Assembly (NCBI GenBank): GCA_963678705.1
Contig: CAVMBN010000201.1
Span: forward strand, 62,001 to 126,000
DNA: 64,000 nt
Reading direction: 5' to 3'
Origin: Panorpa germanica
Taxonomy: Eukaryota > Arthropoda > Insecta > Mecoptera > Panorpidae
A program made the translations under genes and the position numbers. The notes below the pieces were generated by a model. The model worked only from the letters and a program-made list of their open reading frames with translations. It was not told the DNA's origin and did no database searches. Numbering within the stretch: position 1 is the stretch's first letter; every line of letters begins with the position of its first letter. Shown piece after piece: positions 20,341 through 35,152 of the stretch.

Positions 20341-21442
20341 CACCTAAAGTAGCAGATGCCGATCGAACACACACACAGTAGATAGGTACCACTTGTGTTG
20401 CAAATCAAAATTAACGTCTTTGTTAACCAATATATAGTTCTTCCTTTTTCTGTTAAGTCCCATCTGTCTTGCCAAAGGCAAGGATCATCATCTTTGTTTT
20501 AATTGAAGATATAGTTATTTTGTGTAGCTTCAAGAAACTACACATTTTATCAAAACATACGTTTACACAACCTTTCGAGTGAGAAACACAGTCCTCGTCG
20601 AATACCTTGTCCAGAGTTGAGGACAACCATTAGATAGTTGCCTCTTTTCATGGAACGGTAATCGGTTTGTAAAATTAATGTTTAACAATGAATATAGTTC
20701 TCCATAGTGCAGTAGACGTTCCTAGAGATTTTTGCCGGCCTAATTCTTCGAAGGGCACTTGGCCACCAGACATTATTTAAGGCACCCTGGAATTTCTATA
20801 AATTTTATATAGTATTATAATATGCGACAAGTTATTTTTTTTTTTGCGTTATCTTGGTATAGTGTGATTATTTATAACCAATCAGTCACAATTTTTAAGA
20901 AAACCATATATATTGTTTACTTATAACAATTAATACACTCTCTTTATTATATGAAACTCGCTTTTATACGAGTATAAACTAATTGTTATGTAATAATATT
21001 ATTTATAGTTAATGTTATTTGACTTACTTGATAGTGAGCAGCAACCTTTTGTTTTCCGTATATTTGTAGTGTTTATCAGAAGTCTTTCTTATATAGGTCT
21101 ACAGATTTCTTGAATTTCCTAACCAGTTGATGTTTTAGCACTAACGCTAACCTAATTATTATCAATTTCTTTGTCTATCGCACTTATTATTGTTTTATCT
21201 CAAAAACGACAAAGTTACAGTTTTGAGGTTATTTTCATAAGATTGCGTACACGCGTCATATATATAATTATTTATATTTTTCAACACTGGTTTCCAACTG
21301 TCAAACATTTTTAAAAACATTTATTTTAGATTAAATTAGCACAATATTAAAATAAACTTAAATACTTTTTGTTAGAAGAAGTATTTATATAATATATTTA
21401 ACTTTTTTCCGTAATTAATTTCTCACTTTTAATCACTTTTTT
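20341..21442. repeat. Satellite unit 5, short type b
   Basis: 1102 bp. The 20-bp palindrome is replaced by the attatttataacc form. Confidence 0.95.
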
Positions 21443-22614
21443 CACCTAAAGTAGCAGGAGCCGATAACACACACACAGTAGATAGGTACCACTTGTGTTG
21501 CAAATCAAAATTAACGTCTTTGTTAACCAATATATAGTTCTTCCTTTTTCTGTTAAGTCCCATCTGTCTTGCTAAAGGCAAGGATCATTATCTTTGTTTT
21601 ATTTGAAGATATAGCCATTTTGTGTAGCTTCATGAAACTACACATTTTATCTATAGAAGCTAAAGAACGCTTTCTAGTTGTTCTATACTATTTGCACCGA
21701 CAAGGATCACTTTATCATTGGACAAAACATACGTTTACACAACTTTTCGAGTAAGAAACACAGTCCTCGTCGAATACCATGTTCCAGAGTTGAGGACAAC
21801 CATTAGATAGTTGCCTCTTTTCATGAACGGTAATCGGTTTGTAAAATTAATGTTTAACAATGAATATAGTTCTCTATAGGGCAGTAGACGTTCCTAGAGA
21901 TTTTTGCCGGCCTAAATCTTCAAAGGGCACTTGGCCACCAGACAATATTAAAGGCACTATGGAATTTCTATAAATTCTATATAGTATTATAATATGCGAC
22001 AAGTTATGTTTTTTTTTTGGGTTATCTTGGTATAGTGTGATTGTTTATGAACAATCAGTCACAATTTTCAAGAAAACCATATATATTGTTTATTTATAAC
22101 AATTAATACACTCTCTTTATTATATGAAACTCGCTTTTATACGAGTATAAACTAATTGTTATGTATTAATATTATTTATAGTTAATGTTATTTGACTTAC
22201 TTGATAGTGAGCAGCAACCTTTTGTTTTCCGTATATTTGTAGTGTTTATATGAAGTCTTTCTTATATAGGTCTACAGATTTCTTGAATTTCCTAACCAGT
22301 TGATGTTTTAGCACTAACACTAACCTTATTATTATCAATTTCTTTGTCTATCGCACTTATTATTGTTTTATCTTAAAAACGACAAAATAACAGTTTTAAG
22401 GTTATTTTTATAAGATCGCGTGTACGCGTGATATATATATTTAGTTATATTTTTCAACACTGGTTTTTAACTGTCAAACATTTTTAAAACACTTATTTTA
22501 TAGTAAATTAGCACAATATTAAAATAAACCTAAACACTTTTCGTTAGAAGAAGTAATTATATAATATATTTAATATTTTTCCGTAATTAATTTTTTACTT
22601 TTAATCACTTTTTT
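21443..22614. repeat. Satellite unit 6, type A
   Basis: 1172 bp. One base change (tgtttatgaac) breaks the palindrome. Confidence 0.95.
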
Positions 22615-23716
22615 CACCTAAAGTAGCAGATGCCGATCGAACACACACACAGTAGATAGGTACCACTTGTGTTGCAAATCAAAATTAACGTCTTTGTTAA
22701 CCAATATATAGTTCTTTCTTTTTCTGTTAAGTCCCATCTGTCTTGCCAAAGGCAAGGATCATCATCTTTGTTTTAATTGAAGATATAGTTATTTTGTGTA
22801 GCTTCAAGAAACTACACATTTTATCAAAACATACGTTTACACAACCTTTCGAGTGAGAAACACAGTCCTCGTCGAATACCTTGTCTAGAGTTGAGGACAA
22901 CCATTAGATAGTTGCCTCTTTTCATGGAACTGTAATCGGTTTGTAAAATTAATGTTTAACAATGAATATAGTTCTCCATAGTGCAGTAGACGTTCCTAGA
23001 GATTTTTGCCGGCCTAATTCTTCGAAGGGCACTTGGCCACCAGACATTATTTAAGGCACCCTGGAATTTCTATAAATTCTATATAGTATTATAATATGCG
23101 ACAAGTTATGTTTTTTTTTGCGTTATCTTGGTATAGTGTGATTATTTATAACCAATCAGTCACAATTTTTAAGAAAACCATATATATTGTTTACTTATAA
23201 CAATTAATACACTCTCTTTATTATATGAAACTCGCTTTTATACGAGTATAAACTAATTGTTATGTATTATTATTATTTATAGTTAATGTTATTTGACTTA
23301 CTTGATAGTGAGCAGCAACCTTTTGTTTTCCGTATATTTGTAGTGTTTATAAGAAGTCTTTCTTATATAGGTCTACAGATTTCTTGAATTTCCTAACCAG
23401 TTGATGTTTTAGCACTAACGCTAACCTAATTATTATTAATTTCTTTGTCTATCGCACTTATTATTGTTTTATCTCAAAAACGACAAAGTTACAGTTTTGA
23501 GGTTATTTTCATAAGATTGCGTGTACGCGTCATTTATATAATTATTTATATTTTTCAACACTGGTTTCCAACTGTCAAACATTTTTAAAAACATTTATTT
23601 TAGATTAAATTAGCACAATATTAAAATAAACTTAAATACTTTTTGTTAGAAGAAGTATTTATATAATATATTTAACTTTTTTCCGTAATTAATTTCTTAC
23701 TTTTAATCACTTTTTT
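22615..23716. repeat. Satellite unit 7, short type b
   Basis: 1102 bp. Forms a dimer with unit 8 that closely matches units 5-6. Confidence 0.95.
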
Positions 23717-24889
23717 CACCTAAAGTAGCAGGAGCCGATAACACACACACAGTAGATAGGTACCACTTGTGTTGCAAATCAAAATTAACGTCTTTGTTAA
23801 CCAATATATAGTTCTTCCTTTTTCTGTTAAGTCCCATCTGTCTTGCTAAAGGCAAGGATCATCATCTTTGTTTTATTTGAAGATATAGCCATTTTGTGTA
23901 GCTTCATGAAACTACACATTTTATCTATAGAAGCTAAAGAACGCTTTCTAGTTGTTCTATACTATTTGCACCGACAAGGATCACTTTATCATTGGACAAA
24001 ACATACGTTTACACAACTTTTCGAGTAAGAAACACAGTCCTCGTCGAATACCATGTTCCAGAGTTGAGGACAACCATTAGATAGTTGCCTCTTTTCATGA
24101 ACGGTAATCGGTTTGTAAAATTAATGTTTAACAATGAATATAGTTCTCTATAGGGCAGTAGACGTTCCTAGAGATTTTTGCCGGCCTAAATCTTCAAAGG
24201 GCACTTGGCCACCAGACAATATTAAAGGCACTCTGGAATTTCTATAAATTCTATATAGTATTATAATATGCGACAAGTTATGTTTTTTTTTTGGGTTATC
24301 TTGGTATAGTGTGATTGTTTATGAACAATCAGTCACAATTTTCAAGAAAACCATATATATTGTTTACTTATAATAATTAATACACTCTCTTTATTATATG
24401 AAACTCGCTTTTATACGAGTATAAACTAATTGTTATGTATTAATATTATTTATAGTTAATGTTATTTGACTTACTTAATAGTGAGCAGCAACCTTTTGTT
24501 TTCCGTATATTTGTAGTGTTTATATGAAGTCTTTCTTATATAGGTCTACAGATTTCTTGAATTTCCTAACCAGTTGATGTTTTAGCACTAACACTAACCT
24601 AATTATTATCAATTTCTTTGTCTATCGCACTTATTATTGTTTTATCTTAAAAACGACAAAATAACAGTTTTAAGGTTATTTTCATAAGACCGCGTGTACG
24701 CGTGATATATATATTTAGTTATATTTTTCAACACTGGTTTTTAACTGTCAAACATTTTTAAAAACACTTATTTTATAGTAAATTAGCACAATATTAAAAT
24801 AAACTTAAATACTTTTCGTTAGAAGAAGTATTTATATAATATATTTAATTTTATTCCGTAATTAATTTCTCACTTTTAATCACTTTTTT
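23717..24889. repeat. Satellite unit 8, type A
   Basis: 1173 bp. First unit of an A-c-A-b tetramer (units 8-11). Confidence 0.95.
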
Positions 24890-25989
24890 CACCTAAAGGA
24901 GCAGGAGCCGATCACACACACACAGTAGATAGGTACCACTTGTGTTGCAAATCAAAATTAACGTCTTTGTTAATTAATATGTAGTTCTTCCTTTTTCTGT
25001 TAAGTCAGATCTGTCTTGCCAAAAGCAAGGATCATCATCTTTGTTTTACTTGAAGATATAGCTATTTTGTGTAGCTTCAAGAAACTACACATTTTATCAA
25101 AACATACGTTTACACAACCTTTCGAGTGAGAAACACAGTCCTCGTCGAATACCATGTTCCAGAGTTGAGGACAACCATTAGATAGTTGATTCCTTTCATA
25201 ATACGGTAATCGGTTTGTAAAATTAATGTTTGACAACGAATATAACTCTTTATAGTGCAGTTGACGTTCCTAGAGATTTTTCCGGCCTAATTCTTCAAAG
25301 GGCACTTGGCCACCAGACATTATTAAAGGCACCCTGGAATTTCTATAAATTCTATATAGTATTAAAATATGCGACAAGTTATGTTTTTTTTTTGCGTTAT
25401 CTTGGTATAGTGTGATTGTTCATGAACAATCAGTCACAATTTTCAAGAAAACCATATATATTGTTTACTTATAACAATTAATACACTCTCTTTATTATAT
25501 GAAACTCGCTTTTATACGAGTATAAACTAATTGTTATGTATTAATATTATTTAAAGTTAATGTTATTTGACTTACTTGATAGTGAGCAGCAACCTTTTGT
25601 TTTCCGTATATTTGTAGTGTTTATATGAAGTCTTTCTTATATAGGTCTACAGATTTCTTGAATTTCCTAACCAGTAATGTTTTAGCACTAACGCTAACCT
25701 AATTATTATCAATTTCTTTGTCTATCGCACTTATTATTGTTTTATCTCAAAAACGACAAAGTTACAGTTTTGAGGTTATTTTCATAAGATTGCGTGTACG
25801 CGTCATATATATAATTATTTATATTTTTTAACACTGGTTTCCAACTGTCAAACATTTTTAAAAACATTTATTTTAGAGTAAATTAGCACAATATTAAAAT
25901 AAACTTAAATACTTTTTGTTAGAAGAAGTATTTATATAATATATTTAACTTTTTTCCGTAATTAATTTCTCACTTTTAATCACTTTTTT
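24890..25989. repeat. Satellite unit 9, short type c
   Basis: 1100 bp. Starts gagcaggagccgatcac and has taattaatatg where A and b units have taaccaatat. Confidence 0.95.
25000..25236 (-). pseudogene. RT relic in short units, open for 78 codons
   Basis: A representative of the short-unit form. Removal of 72 bp (24 codons) takes out the catalytic-pair region but keeps the frame, so NGCPQLWNMVFDEDC is joined in frame, via CVNVCF, to DKMCSFLKLHKIAI and the KTKMM block. Near-identical frames occur in most short units (for example 29515-29781, 35263-35499, 46606-46842, 53291-53527, 57767-58003). With the catalytic residues gone it cannot be a working reverse transcriptase. Its openness is probably due to unit homogenisation; selection for a small protein is not shown. 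Confidence 0.55.
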
Positions 25990-27159
25990 CACCTAAAGTA
26001 GCAGGAGCCGATAACACACACACAGTAGATAGGTACCACTTGTGTTGCAAATCAAAATTAACGTCTTTGTTAACCAATATATAGTTCTTCCTTTTTCTGT
26101 TAAGTCCCATCTGTCTTGCCAAAGGCAAGGATCATCATCTTTGTTTTATTTGAAGATATAGCCATTTTGTGTAGCTTCATGAAACTACACATTTTATCTA
26201 TAGAAGCTAAAGAACGCTTTCTAGTTGTTCTATACTATTTGCACCGACAAGGATCACTTTATCATTGGGCAAAACATACGTTTACACAACTTTTCGAGTA
26301 AGAAACACAGTCCTCGTCGAATACCATGTTCCAGAGTTGAGGACAACCATTAGATAGTTGCCTCTTTTCATGAACGGTAATCGGTTTGTAAAATTAATGT
26401 TTAACAATGAATATAGTTCTCTATAGGGCAGTAGACGTTCCTAGAGATTTTTGCCGGCCTAAATCTTCAAAGGGCACTTAACCATTAGACAATATTAAAG
26501 GCACTCTGGAATTTCTATAAATTCTAAATAGTATTATAATATGCGACAAGTTATGTTTTTTTTGCGTTATCTTGGTATAGTGTGATTGTTCATGAACAAT
26601 CAGTCACAATTTTCAAGAAAACCATATATATTGTTTACTTATAACAATTAATACACTCTCTTTATTATATGAAACTCGCTTTTATACGAGTATTAAACTA
26701 ATTGTTATGTATTAAAATTATTTATAGTTAATGTTATTTGACTTACTTGATAGTGAGCAGCAACCTTTTGTTTTCCGTATATTTGTAGTGTTTATATGAA
26801 GTCTTTCTTATATAGGTCTACAGATTTCTTGAATTTCCTAACCAGTTGATGTTTTAGCACTAACACTAACCTAATTATTATCAATTTCTTTGTCTATCGC
26901 ACTTATTATTGTTTTATCTTAAAAACGACAAAATAACAGTTTAGGGTTATTTTTATAAGACCGCGTGTACGCGTGATATATATATTTAGTTATATTTTTC
27001 AACACTGGTTTTTAACTGTCAAACATTTTTAAAACACTTATTTTATAGTAAATTAGCACAATATTAAAATAAACTTAAACACTTTTCGTTAGAAGAAGTA
27101 ATTATATAATATATTTAATTTTTTTCCGTAATTAATTTCTCACTTTTAATCACTTTTTT
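25990..27159. repeat. Satellite unit 10, type A
   Basis: 1170 bp. Private change in the conserved ggccaccag word (taaccattag, about 26479). Confidence 0.95.
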
Positions 27160-28261
27160 CACCTAAAGTAGCAGATGCCGATCGAACACACACACAGTAG
27201 ATAGGTACCACTTGTGTTGCAAATCAAAATTAACGTTTTTGTTAACCAATATATATTTCTTCCTTTTTCTGTTAAGTCCCATCTGTCTTGCCAAAGGCAA
27301 GGATCATCATCTTTGTTTTAATTGAAGATATAGTTATTTTGTGTAGCTTCAAGAAACTACACATTTTATCAAAACATACGTTTACACAACCTTTCGAGTG
27401 AGAAACACAGTGCTCGTCGAATACCTTGTCCAGAGTTGAGGACAACCATTAGATAGTTGCCTCTTTTCATGGAACTGTAATCGGTTTGTAAAATTAATGT
27501 TTAACAATGAATATAGTTCTCAATAGTGCAGTAGACGTTCCTAGAGATTTTTGCCGGCCTAATTCTTCGAAGGGCACTTGGCCACCAGACATTATTTAAG
27601 GCACCCTGGAATTTCTATAAATTCTATATAGTATTATAATATGCGACAAGTTATGTTTTTTTTTGCGTTATCTTGGTATAGTGTGATTATTTATAACCAA
27701 TCAGTCACAATTTTTAAGAAAACCATATATATTGTTTACTTATAACAATTAATACACTCTCTTTATTATATGAAACTCGCTTTTATACGAGTATAAACTA
27801 ATTGTTATGTATTATTATTATTTATAGTTAATGTTATTTGACTTACTTGATAGTGAGCAGCAACCTTTTGTTTTCCGTATATTTGTAGTGTTTATAAGAA
27901 GTCTTTCTTATATAGGTCTACAGATTTCTTGAATTTCCTAACCAGTTGATGTTTTAGCACTAACGCTAACCTAATTATTATCAATTTCTTTGTCTATCGC
28001 ACTTATTATTGTTTTATCTCAAAAACGACAAAGTTACAGTTTTGAGGTTATTTTCATAAGATTGCGTGTACGCGTCATTTATATAATTATTTATATTTTT
28101 CAACACTGGTTTGCAACTGTCAAACATTTTTAAAAACATTTATTTTAGATTAAATTAGCACAATATTAAAATAAACTTAAATACTTTTTGTTAGAAGAAG
28201 TATTTATATAATATATTTAACTTTTTTCCGTAATTAATTTCTTACTTTTAATCACTTTTTT
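27160..28261. repeat. Satellite unit 11, short type b
   Basis: 1102 bp. The marker cacagtgctcg is shared only with unit 19, 9092 bp to the right. First unit of the 9.09-kb duplicated block. Confidence 0.95.
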
Positions 28262-29434
28262 CACCTAAAGTAGCAGGAGCCGATAACACACACACAGTAG
28301 ATAGGTACCACTTGTGTTGCAAATCAAAATTAACGTCTTTGTTAACCAATATATAGTTTTTCCTTTTTCTGTTAAGTCCCATCTGTCTTGCTAAAGGCAA
28401 GGATCATCATCTTTGTTTTATTTGAAGATATAGCCATTTTGTGTAGCTTCATGAAACTACACATTTTATCTATAGAAGCTAAAGAACGCTTTCTAGTTGT
28501 TCTATACTATTTGCACCGACAAGGATCACTTTATCATTGGACAAAACATACGTTTACACAACTTTTCGAGTAAGAAACACAGTCCTCGTCGAATACCATG
28601 TTCCAGAGTTGAGGACAACCATTAGATAGTTGCCTCTTTTCATGAACGGTAATCGGTTTGTAAAATTAATGTTTAACAATGAATATAGTTCTCTATAGGG
28701 CAGTAGACGTTCCTAGAGATTTTTGCCGGCCTAAATCTTCAAAGGGCACTTGGCCACCAGACAATATTAAAGGCACTCTGGAATTTCTATAAATTCTATA
28801 TAGTATTATAATATGCGACAAGTTATGTTTTTTTTTTGGGTTATCTTGGTATAGTGTGATTGTTCATGAACAATCAGTCACAATTTTCAAGAAAACCATA
28901 TATATTGTTTACTTATAATAATTAATACACTCTCTTTATTATATGAAACTCGCTTTTATACGAGTATAAACTAATTGTTATGTATTAATATTATTTATAG
29001 TTAATGTTATTTGACTTACTTAATAGTGAGCAGCAACCTTTTGTTTTCCGTATATTTGTAGTGTTTATATGAAGTCTTTCTTATATAGGTCTACAGATTT
29101 CTTGAATTTCCTAACCAGTTGATGTTTTAGCACTAACACTAACCTATTTATTATCAATTTCTTTGTCTATCGCACTTATTATTGTTTTATCTTAAAAACG
29201 ACAAAATAACAGTTTTAAGGTTATTTTCATAAGACCGCGTGTACGCGTGATATATATATTTAGTTATATTTTTCAACACTGGTTTTTAACTGTCAAACAT
29301 TTTTAAAAACACTTATTTTATAGTAAATTAGCACAATATTAAAATAAACTTAAATACTTTTCGTTAGAAGAAGTATTTATATAATATATTTAATTTTATT
29401 CCGTAATTAATTTCTCACTTTTAATCACTTTTTT
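28262..29434. repeat. Satellite unit 12, type A
   Basis: 1173 bp. The marker atatatagtttttcc is shared with unit 20 (offset 9092). Confidence 0.95.
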
Positions 29435-30533
29435 CACCTAAAGGAGCAGGAGCCGATCACACACACACAGTAGATAGGTACCACTTGTGTTGCAAATCAA
29501 AATTAACGTCTTTGTTAATTAATATGTAGTTCTTCCTTTTTCTGGTAAGTCAGATCTGTCTTGCCAAAAGCAAGGATCATCATCTTTGTTTTACTTGAAG
29601 ATATAGCTATTTTGTGTAGCTTCAAGAAACTACACATTTTATCAAAACATACGTTTACACAACCTTTCGAGTGAGAAACACAGTCCTCGTCGAATACCAT
29701 GTTCCAGAGTTGAGGACAACCATTAGATAGTTGATTCCTTTCATAATACGGTAATCGGTTTGTAAAATTAATGTTTGACAACGAATATAACTCTTTATAG
29801 TGCAGTTGACGTTCCTAGAGATTTTTCCGGCCTAATTCTTCAAAGGGCACTTGGCCACCAGACATTATTAAAGGCACCCTGGAATTTCTATAAATTCTAT
29901 ATAGTATTAAAATATGCGAAAAGTTATGTTTTTTTTTGCGTTATCTTGGTATAGTGTGATTGTTCATGAACAATCAGTCACAATTTTCAAGAAAACCATA
30001 TATATTGTTTACTTATAACAATTAATACACTCTCTTTATTATATGAAACTCGCTTTTATACGAGTATAAACTAATTGTTATGTATTAATATTATTTATAG
30101 TTAATGTTATTTGACTTACTTGATAGTGAGCAGCAACCTTTTGTTTTCTGTATATTTGTAGTGTTTATATGAAGTCTTTCTTATATAGGTCTACAGATTT
30201 CTTGAATTTCCTAACCAGTAATGTTTTAGCACTAACGCTAACCTAATTATTATCAATTTCTTTGTCTATCGCACTTATTATTGTTTTATCTCAAAAACGA
30301 CAAAGTTACAGTTTTGAGGTTATTTTCATAAGATTGCGTGTACGCGTCATATATATAATTATTTATATTTTTTAACACTGGTTTCCAACTGTCAAACATT
30401 TTTAAAAACATTTATTTTAGAGTAAATTAGCACAATATTAAAATAAACTTAAATACTTTCTGTTAGAAGAAGTATTTATATAATATATTTAACTTTTTTC
30501 CGTAATTAATTTCTCACTTTTAATCATTTTTTT
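29435..30533. repeat. Satellite unit 13, short type c
   Basis: 1099 bp. The marker tttctggtaagtcag is shared with unit 21 and extends the minus-strand frame to 88 codons in both. Confidence 0.95.
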
Positions 30534-31705
30534 CACCTAAAGTAGCAGGAGCCGATAACACACACACAGTAGATAGGTACCACTTGTGTTGCAAATCAAA
30601 ATTAACGTCTTTGTTAACCAATATATAGTTCTTCTTTTTTCTGTTAAGTCCCATCTGTCTTGCCAAAGGCAAGGATCATCATCTTTGTTTTATTTGAAGA
30701 TATAGCCATTTTGTGTAGCTTCATGAAACTACACATTTTATCTATAGAAGCTATAGAACGCTTTCTAGTTGTTCTATACTATTTGCACCGACAAGGATCA
30801 CTTTATCATTGGGCAAAACATACGTTTACACAACTTTTCGAGTAAGAAACACAGTCCTCGTCGAATACCATGTTCCAGAGTTGAGGACAACCATTAGATA
30901 GTTGCCTCTTTTCATGAACGGTAATCGGTTTGTAAAATTAATGTTTAACAATGAATATAGTTCTCTATAGGGCAGTAGACGTTCCTAGAGATTTTTGCCG
31001 GCCTAAATCTTCAAAGGGCACTTGGCCACCAGACAATATTAAAGGCACTCTGGAATTTCTATAAATTCTAAATAGTATTATAATATGCGACAAGTTATTT
31101 TTTTTTTTGCGTTATCTTGGTATAGTGTGATTGTTCATGAACAATCAGTCACAATTTTTTAAAAAACCATATATATTGTTTACTTATAACAATTAATACA
31201 CTCTCTATATTATATGAAACTCGCTTTTATACGAGTATTAAACTAATTGTTATGTATTTAAATTATTTATAGTTAATGTTATTTGACTTACTTGATAGTG
31301 AGCAGCAACCTTTTGTTTTCCGTATATTTGTAGTGTTTATATAAAGTCTTTCTTATATTGGTCTACAGATTTCTTGAATTTCCTAACCAGTTGATGTTTT
31401 AGCACTAACACTAACCTAATTATTATCAATTTCTTTGTCTATCGCACTTATTATTGTTTTATCTTAAAAACGACAAAATAACAGTTTTAATGTTATTTTT
31501 ATAAGACCGCGTGTACGCGTGATATATATATTTAGTTATATTTTTCAACACTGGTTTTTAACTGTCAAACATTTTTAAAACACTTATTTTATAGTAAATT
31601 AGCACAATATTAAAATAAACTTCAACACTTTTCGTTAGAAGAAGTAATTATATAATATATTTAACTTTTTTCCGTAATTAATTTCTCACTTTTAATCACT
31701 TTTTT
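30534..31705. repeat. Satellite unit 14, type A
   Basis: 1172 bp. The marker gaagctatagaacgc is shared with unit 22 (offset 9092). Confidence 0.95.
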
Positions 31706-32807
31706 TACCTAAAGTAGCAGATGCCGATCGAACACACACACAGTAGATAGGTACCACTTGTGTTGCAAATCAAAATTAACGTTTTTGTTAACCAATATAT
31801 AGTTCTTCCTTTTTCTGTTAAGTCCCATCTGTCTTGCCAAAGGCAAGGATCATCATCTTTGTTTTAATTGAAGATATAGTTATTTTGTGTAGCTTCAAGA
31901 AACTACACATTTTATCAAAACATACGTTTACACAACCTTTCGAGTGAGAAACACAGTCCTCGTCAAATACCTTGTCCAGAGTTGAGGGCAACCATTAGAT
32001 AGTTGCCTCTTTTCATGGAACGGTAATCGGTTTGTAAAATTAATGTTTAACAATGAATATAGTTCTCCATAGTGCAGTAGACGTTCCTAGAGATTTTTGC
32101 CGGCCTAATTCTTCGAAGGGCACTTGGCCACCAGACATTATTTAAGGCACCCTAGAATTTCTATAAATTCTATATAGTATTATAATATGCGACAAGTTAT
32201 GTTTTTTTTTGCGTTATCTTGGTATAGTGTGATTATTTATAACCAATCAGTCACAATTTTTAAGAAAACCATATATATTGTTTACTTATAACAATTAATA
32301 CACTCTCTTTATTATATGAAACTCGCTTTTATACGAGTATAAACTAATTGTTATGTATTAATATTATTTATAGTTAATGTTATTTGACTCACTTGATAGT
32401 GAGCAGCAACCTTTTGTTTTCCGTATATTTGTAGTGTTTATAAGAAGTCTTTCTTATATAGGTCTACAGATTTCTTGAATTTCCTAACCAGTTGATGTTT
32501 TAGCACTAACGCTAACCTAATTATTATCAATTTCTTTGTCTATCGCACTTATTATTGTTTTATCTCAAAAACGAAAAAGTTACAGTTTTGAGGTTATTTT
32601 CATAAGATTGCGTGTACGCGTCATATATATAATTATTTATATTTTTCAACACTGGTTTCCAACTGTCAAACATTTTTAAAAACATTTATTTTAGATTAAA
32701 TTAGCACAATATTAAAATAAACTTAAATACTTTTTGTTAGAAGAAGTATTTATATAATATATTTAACTTTTTTCCGTAATTAATTTCTCACTTTTAATCA
32801 CTTTTTT
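31706..32807. repeat. Satellite unit 15, short type b
   Basis: 1102 bp. The markers cctcgtcaaatacc and tttgactcacttg are shared with unit 25, not unit 23. Confidence 0.95.
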
Positions 32808-33979
32808 CACCTAAAGTAGCAGGAGCCGATAACACACACACAGTAGATAGGTACCACTTGTGTTGCAAATCAAAATTAACGTCTTTGTTAACCAATATAT
32901 AGTTCTTCCTTTTTCTGTTAAGTCCCATCTGTCTTGCTAAAGGCAAGGATCATCATCTTTGTTTTATTTGAAGATATAGCCATTTTGTGTAGCTTCATGA
33001 AACTACACATTTTATCTATAGAAGCTAAAGAACGCTTTCTAGTTGTTCTATACTATTTGCACCGACAAGGATCACTTTATCATTGGACAAAACATACGTT
33101 TACACAACTTTTCGAGTAAGAAACACAGTCCTCGTCGAATACCATGTTCCAGAGTTGAGGACAACCATTAGATAGTTGCCTCTTTTCATGAACGGTAATC
33201 GGTTTGTAAAATTAATGTTTAACAATGAATATAGTTCTCTATAGGGCAGTAGACGTTCCTAGAGATTTTTGCCGGCCTTAATCTTCAAAGGGCACTTGGC
33301 CACCAGACAATATTAAAGGCACTCTGGAATTTCTATAAATTCTAAATAGTATTATAATATGCGACAAGTTATGTTTTTTTTTGCGTTATCTTGGTATAGT
33401 GTGATTGTTCATGAACAATCAGTCACAATTTTCAAGAAAACCATATATATTGTTTACTTATAACAATTAATACACTCTCTTTATTATATGAAACTCGCTT
33501 TTATACGAGTATTAAACTAATTGTTATGTATTTAAATTATTTATAGTTAATGTTATTTGACTTACTTGATAGTGAGCAGCAACCTTTTGTTTTCCGTATA
33601 TTTGTAGTGTTTATATAAAGTCTTTCTTATATTAATCTACAGATTTCTTGAATTTCCTAACCAGTTGATGTTTTAGCACTAACACTAACCTAATTATTAT
33701 CAATTTCTTTGTCTATCGCACTTATTATTGTTTTATCTTAAAAACGACAAAATAACAGTTTTAATGTTATTTTTATAAGACCGCGTGTACGCGTGATATA
33801 TATATTTAGTTATATTTTTCAACACTGGTTTTTAACTGTCAAACATTTTTAAAACACTTATTTTATAGTAAATTAGCACAATATTAAAATAAACTTCAAC
33901 ACTTTTCGTTAGAAGAAGTAATTATATAATATATTTAACTTTTTTCCGTAATTAATTTCTCACTTTTAATCACTTTTTT
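32808..33979. repeat. Satellite unit 16, type A
   Basis: 1172 bp. Followed by a second A unit, breaking the A/short alternation. Pairs with unit 26. Confidence 0.95.
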
Positions 33980-35152
33980 CACCTAAAGTAGCAGGAGCCG
34001 ATAACACACACACAGTAGATAGGTACCACTTGTGTTGCAAATCAAAATTAACGTCTTTGTTAACCAATATATAGTTCTTCCTTTTTCTGTTAAGTCCCAT
34101 CTGTCTTGCTAAAGGCAAGGATTATCATCTTTGTTTTATTTGAAGATATAGCTATTTTGTGTAGCTTCATGAAACTACACATTTTATCTATAGAAGCTAA
34201 AGAACGCTTTCTAGTTGTTCTATACTATTTGCACCGACAAGGATCACTTTATCATTAGACAAAACATACGTTTACACAACTTTTCGAGTAAGAAACACAG
34301 TTCTCGTCGAATACCATGTTCCAGAGTTGAGGACAACCATTAGATAGTTGCCTCTTTTCATGAACGGTAATCGGTTTGTAAAATTAATGTTTAACAATGA
34401 ATATAGTTCTCTATAGGGCAGTAGACGTTCCTAGAGATTTTTGCCGGCCTAAATTTTCAAAGAGCACTTTGCCACCAGACAATATTAAAGGCACTCTGGA
34501 ATTTCTATAAATTCTATATAGTATTATAATATGCGACAAGTTATGTTTTTTTTTTGGGTTATCTTGGTATAGTGTGATTGTTCATGAACAATCAGTCACA
34601 ATTATCAAGAAAACCATATATATTGTTTACTTATAACAATTAATACATTTTCTTTATTATATGAAACTCGCTTTTATACGAGTATAAACTAATTGTTATG
34701 TAGTAATATTATTTATAGTTAATGTTATTTGACTTACTTGATAGTGAGCAGCAACCTTTTGTTTTCCGTATATTTGTAGTGTTTATATGATGTCTTTCTT
34801 ATATAGGTCTACAGATTTCTTGAATATCCTAACCAGTTGATGTTTTAGCACTAACACTAACCTAATTATTATCAATTTCTTTGTCTATCGCACTTATTAT
34901 TGTTTTATCTTAAAAACGACAAAATAACAGTTTTAAGGTTATTTTCATAAGACCGCGTGTACGCGTGATATATATATTTAGTTATATTTTTCAACACTGG
35001 TTTTTAACTGTCAAACATTTTTAAAAACACTTATTTTATAGTAAATTAGCACAATATTAAAATAAACTTAAATACTTTTCATTAGAAGAAGTATTTATAT
35101 AATATATTTAATTTTATTCCGTAATTAATTTCTCACTTTTAATCACTTTTTT
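33980..35152. repeat. Satellite unit 17, type A
   Basis: 1173 bp. The markers aaggattatcatc and cattagac are shared with unit 27 (offset 11343). Confidence 0.95.
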
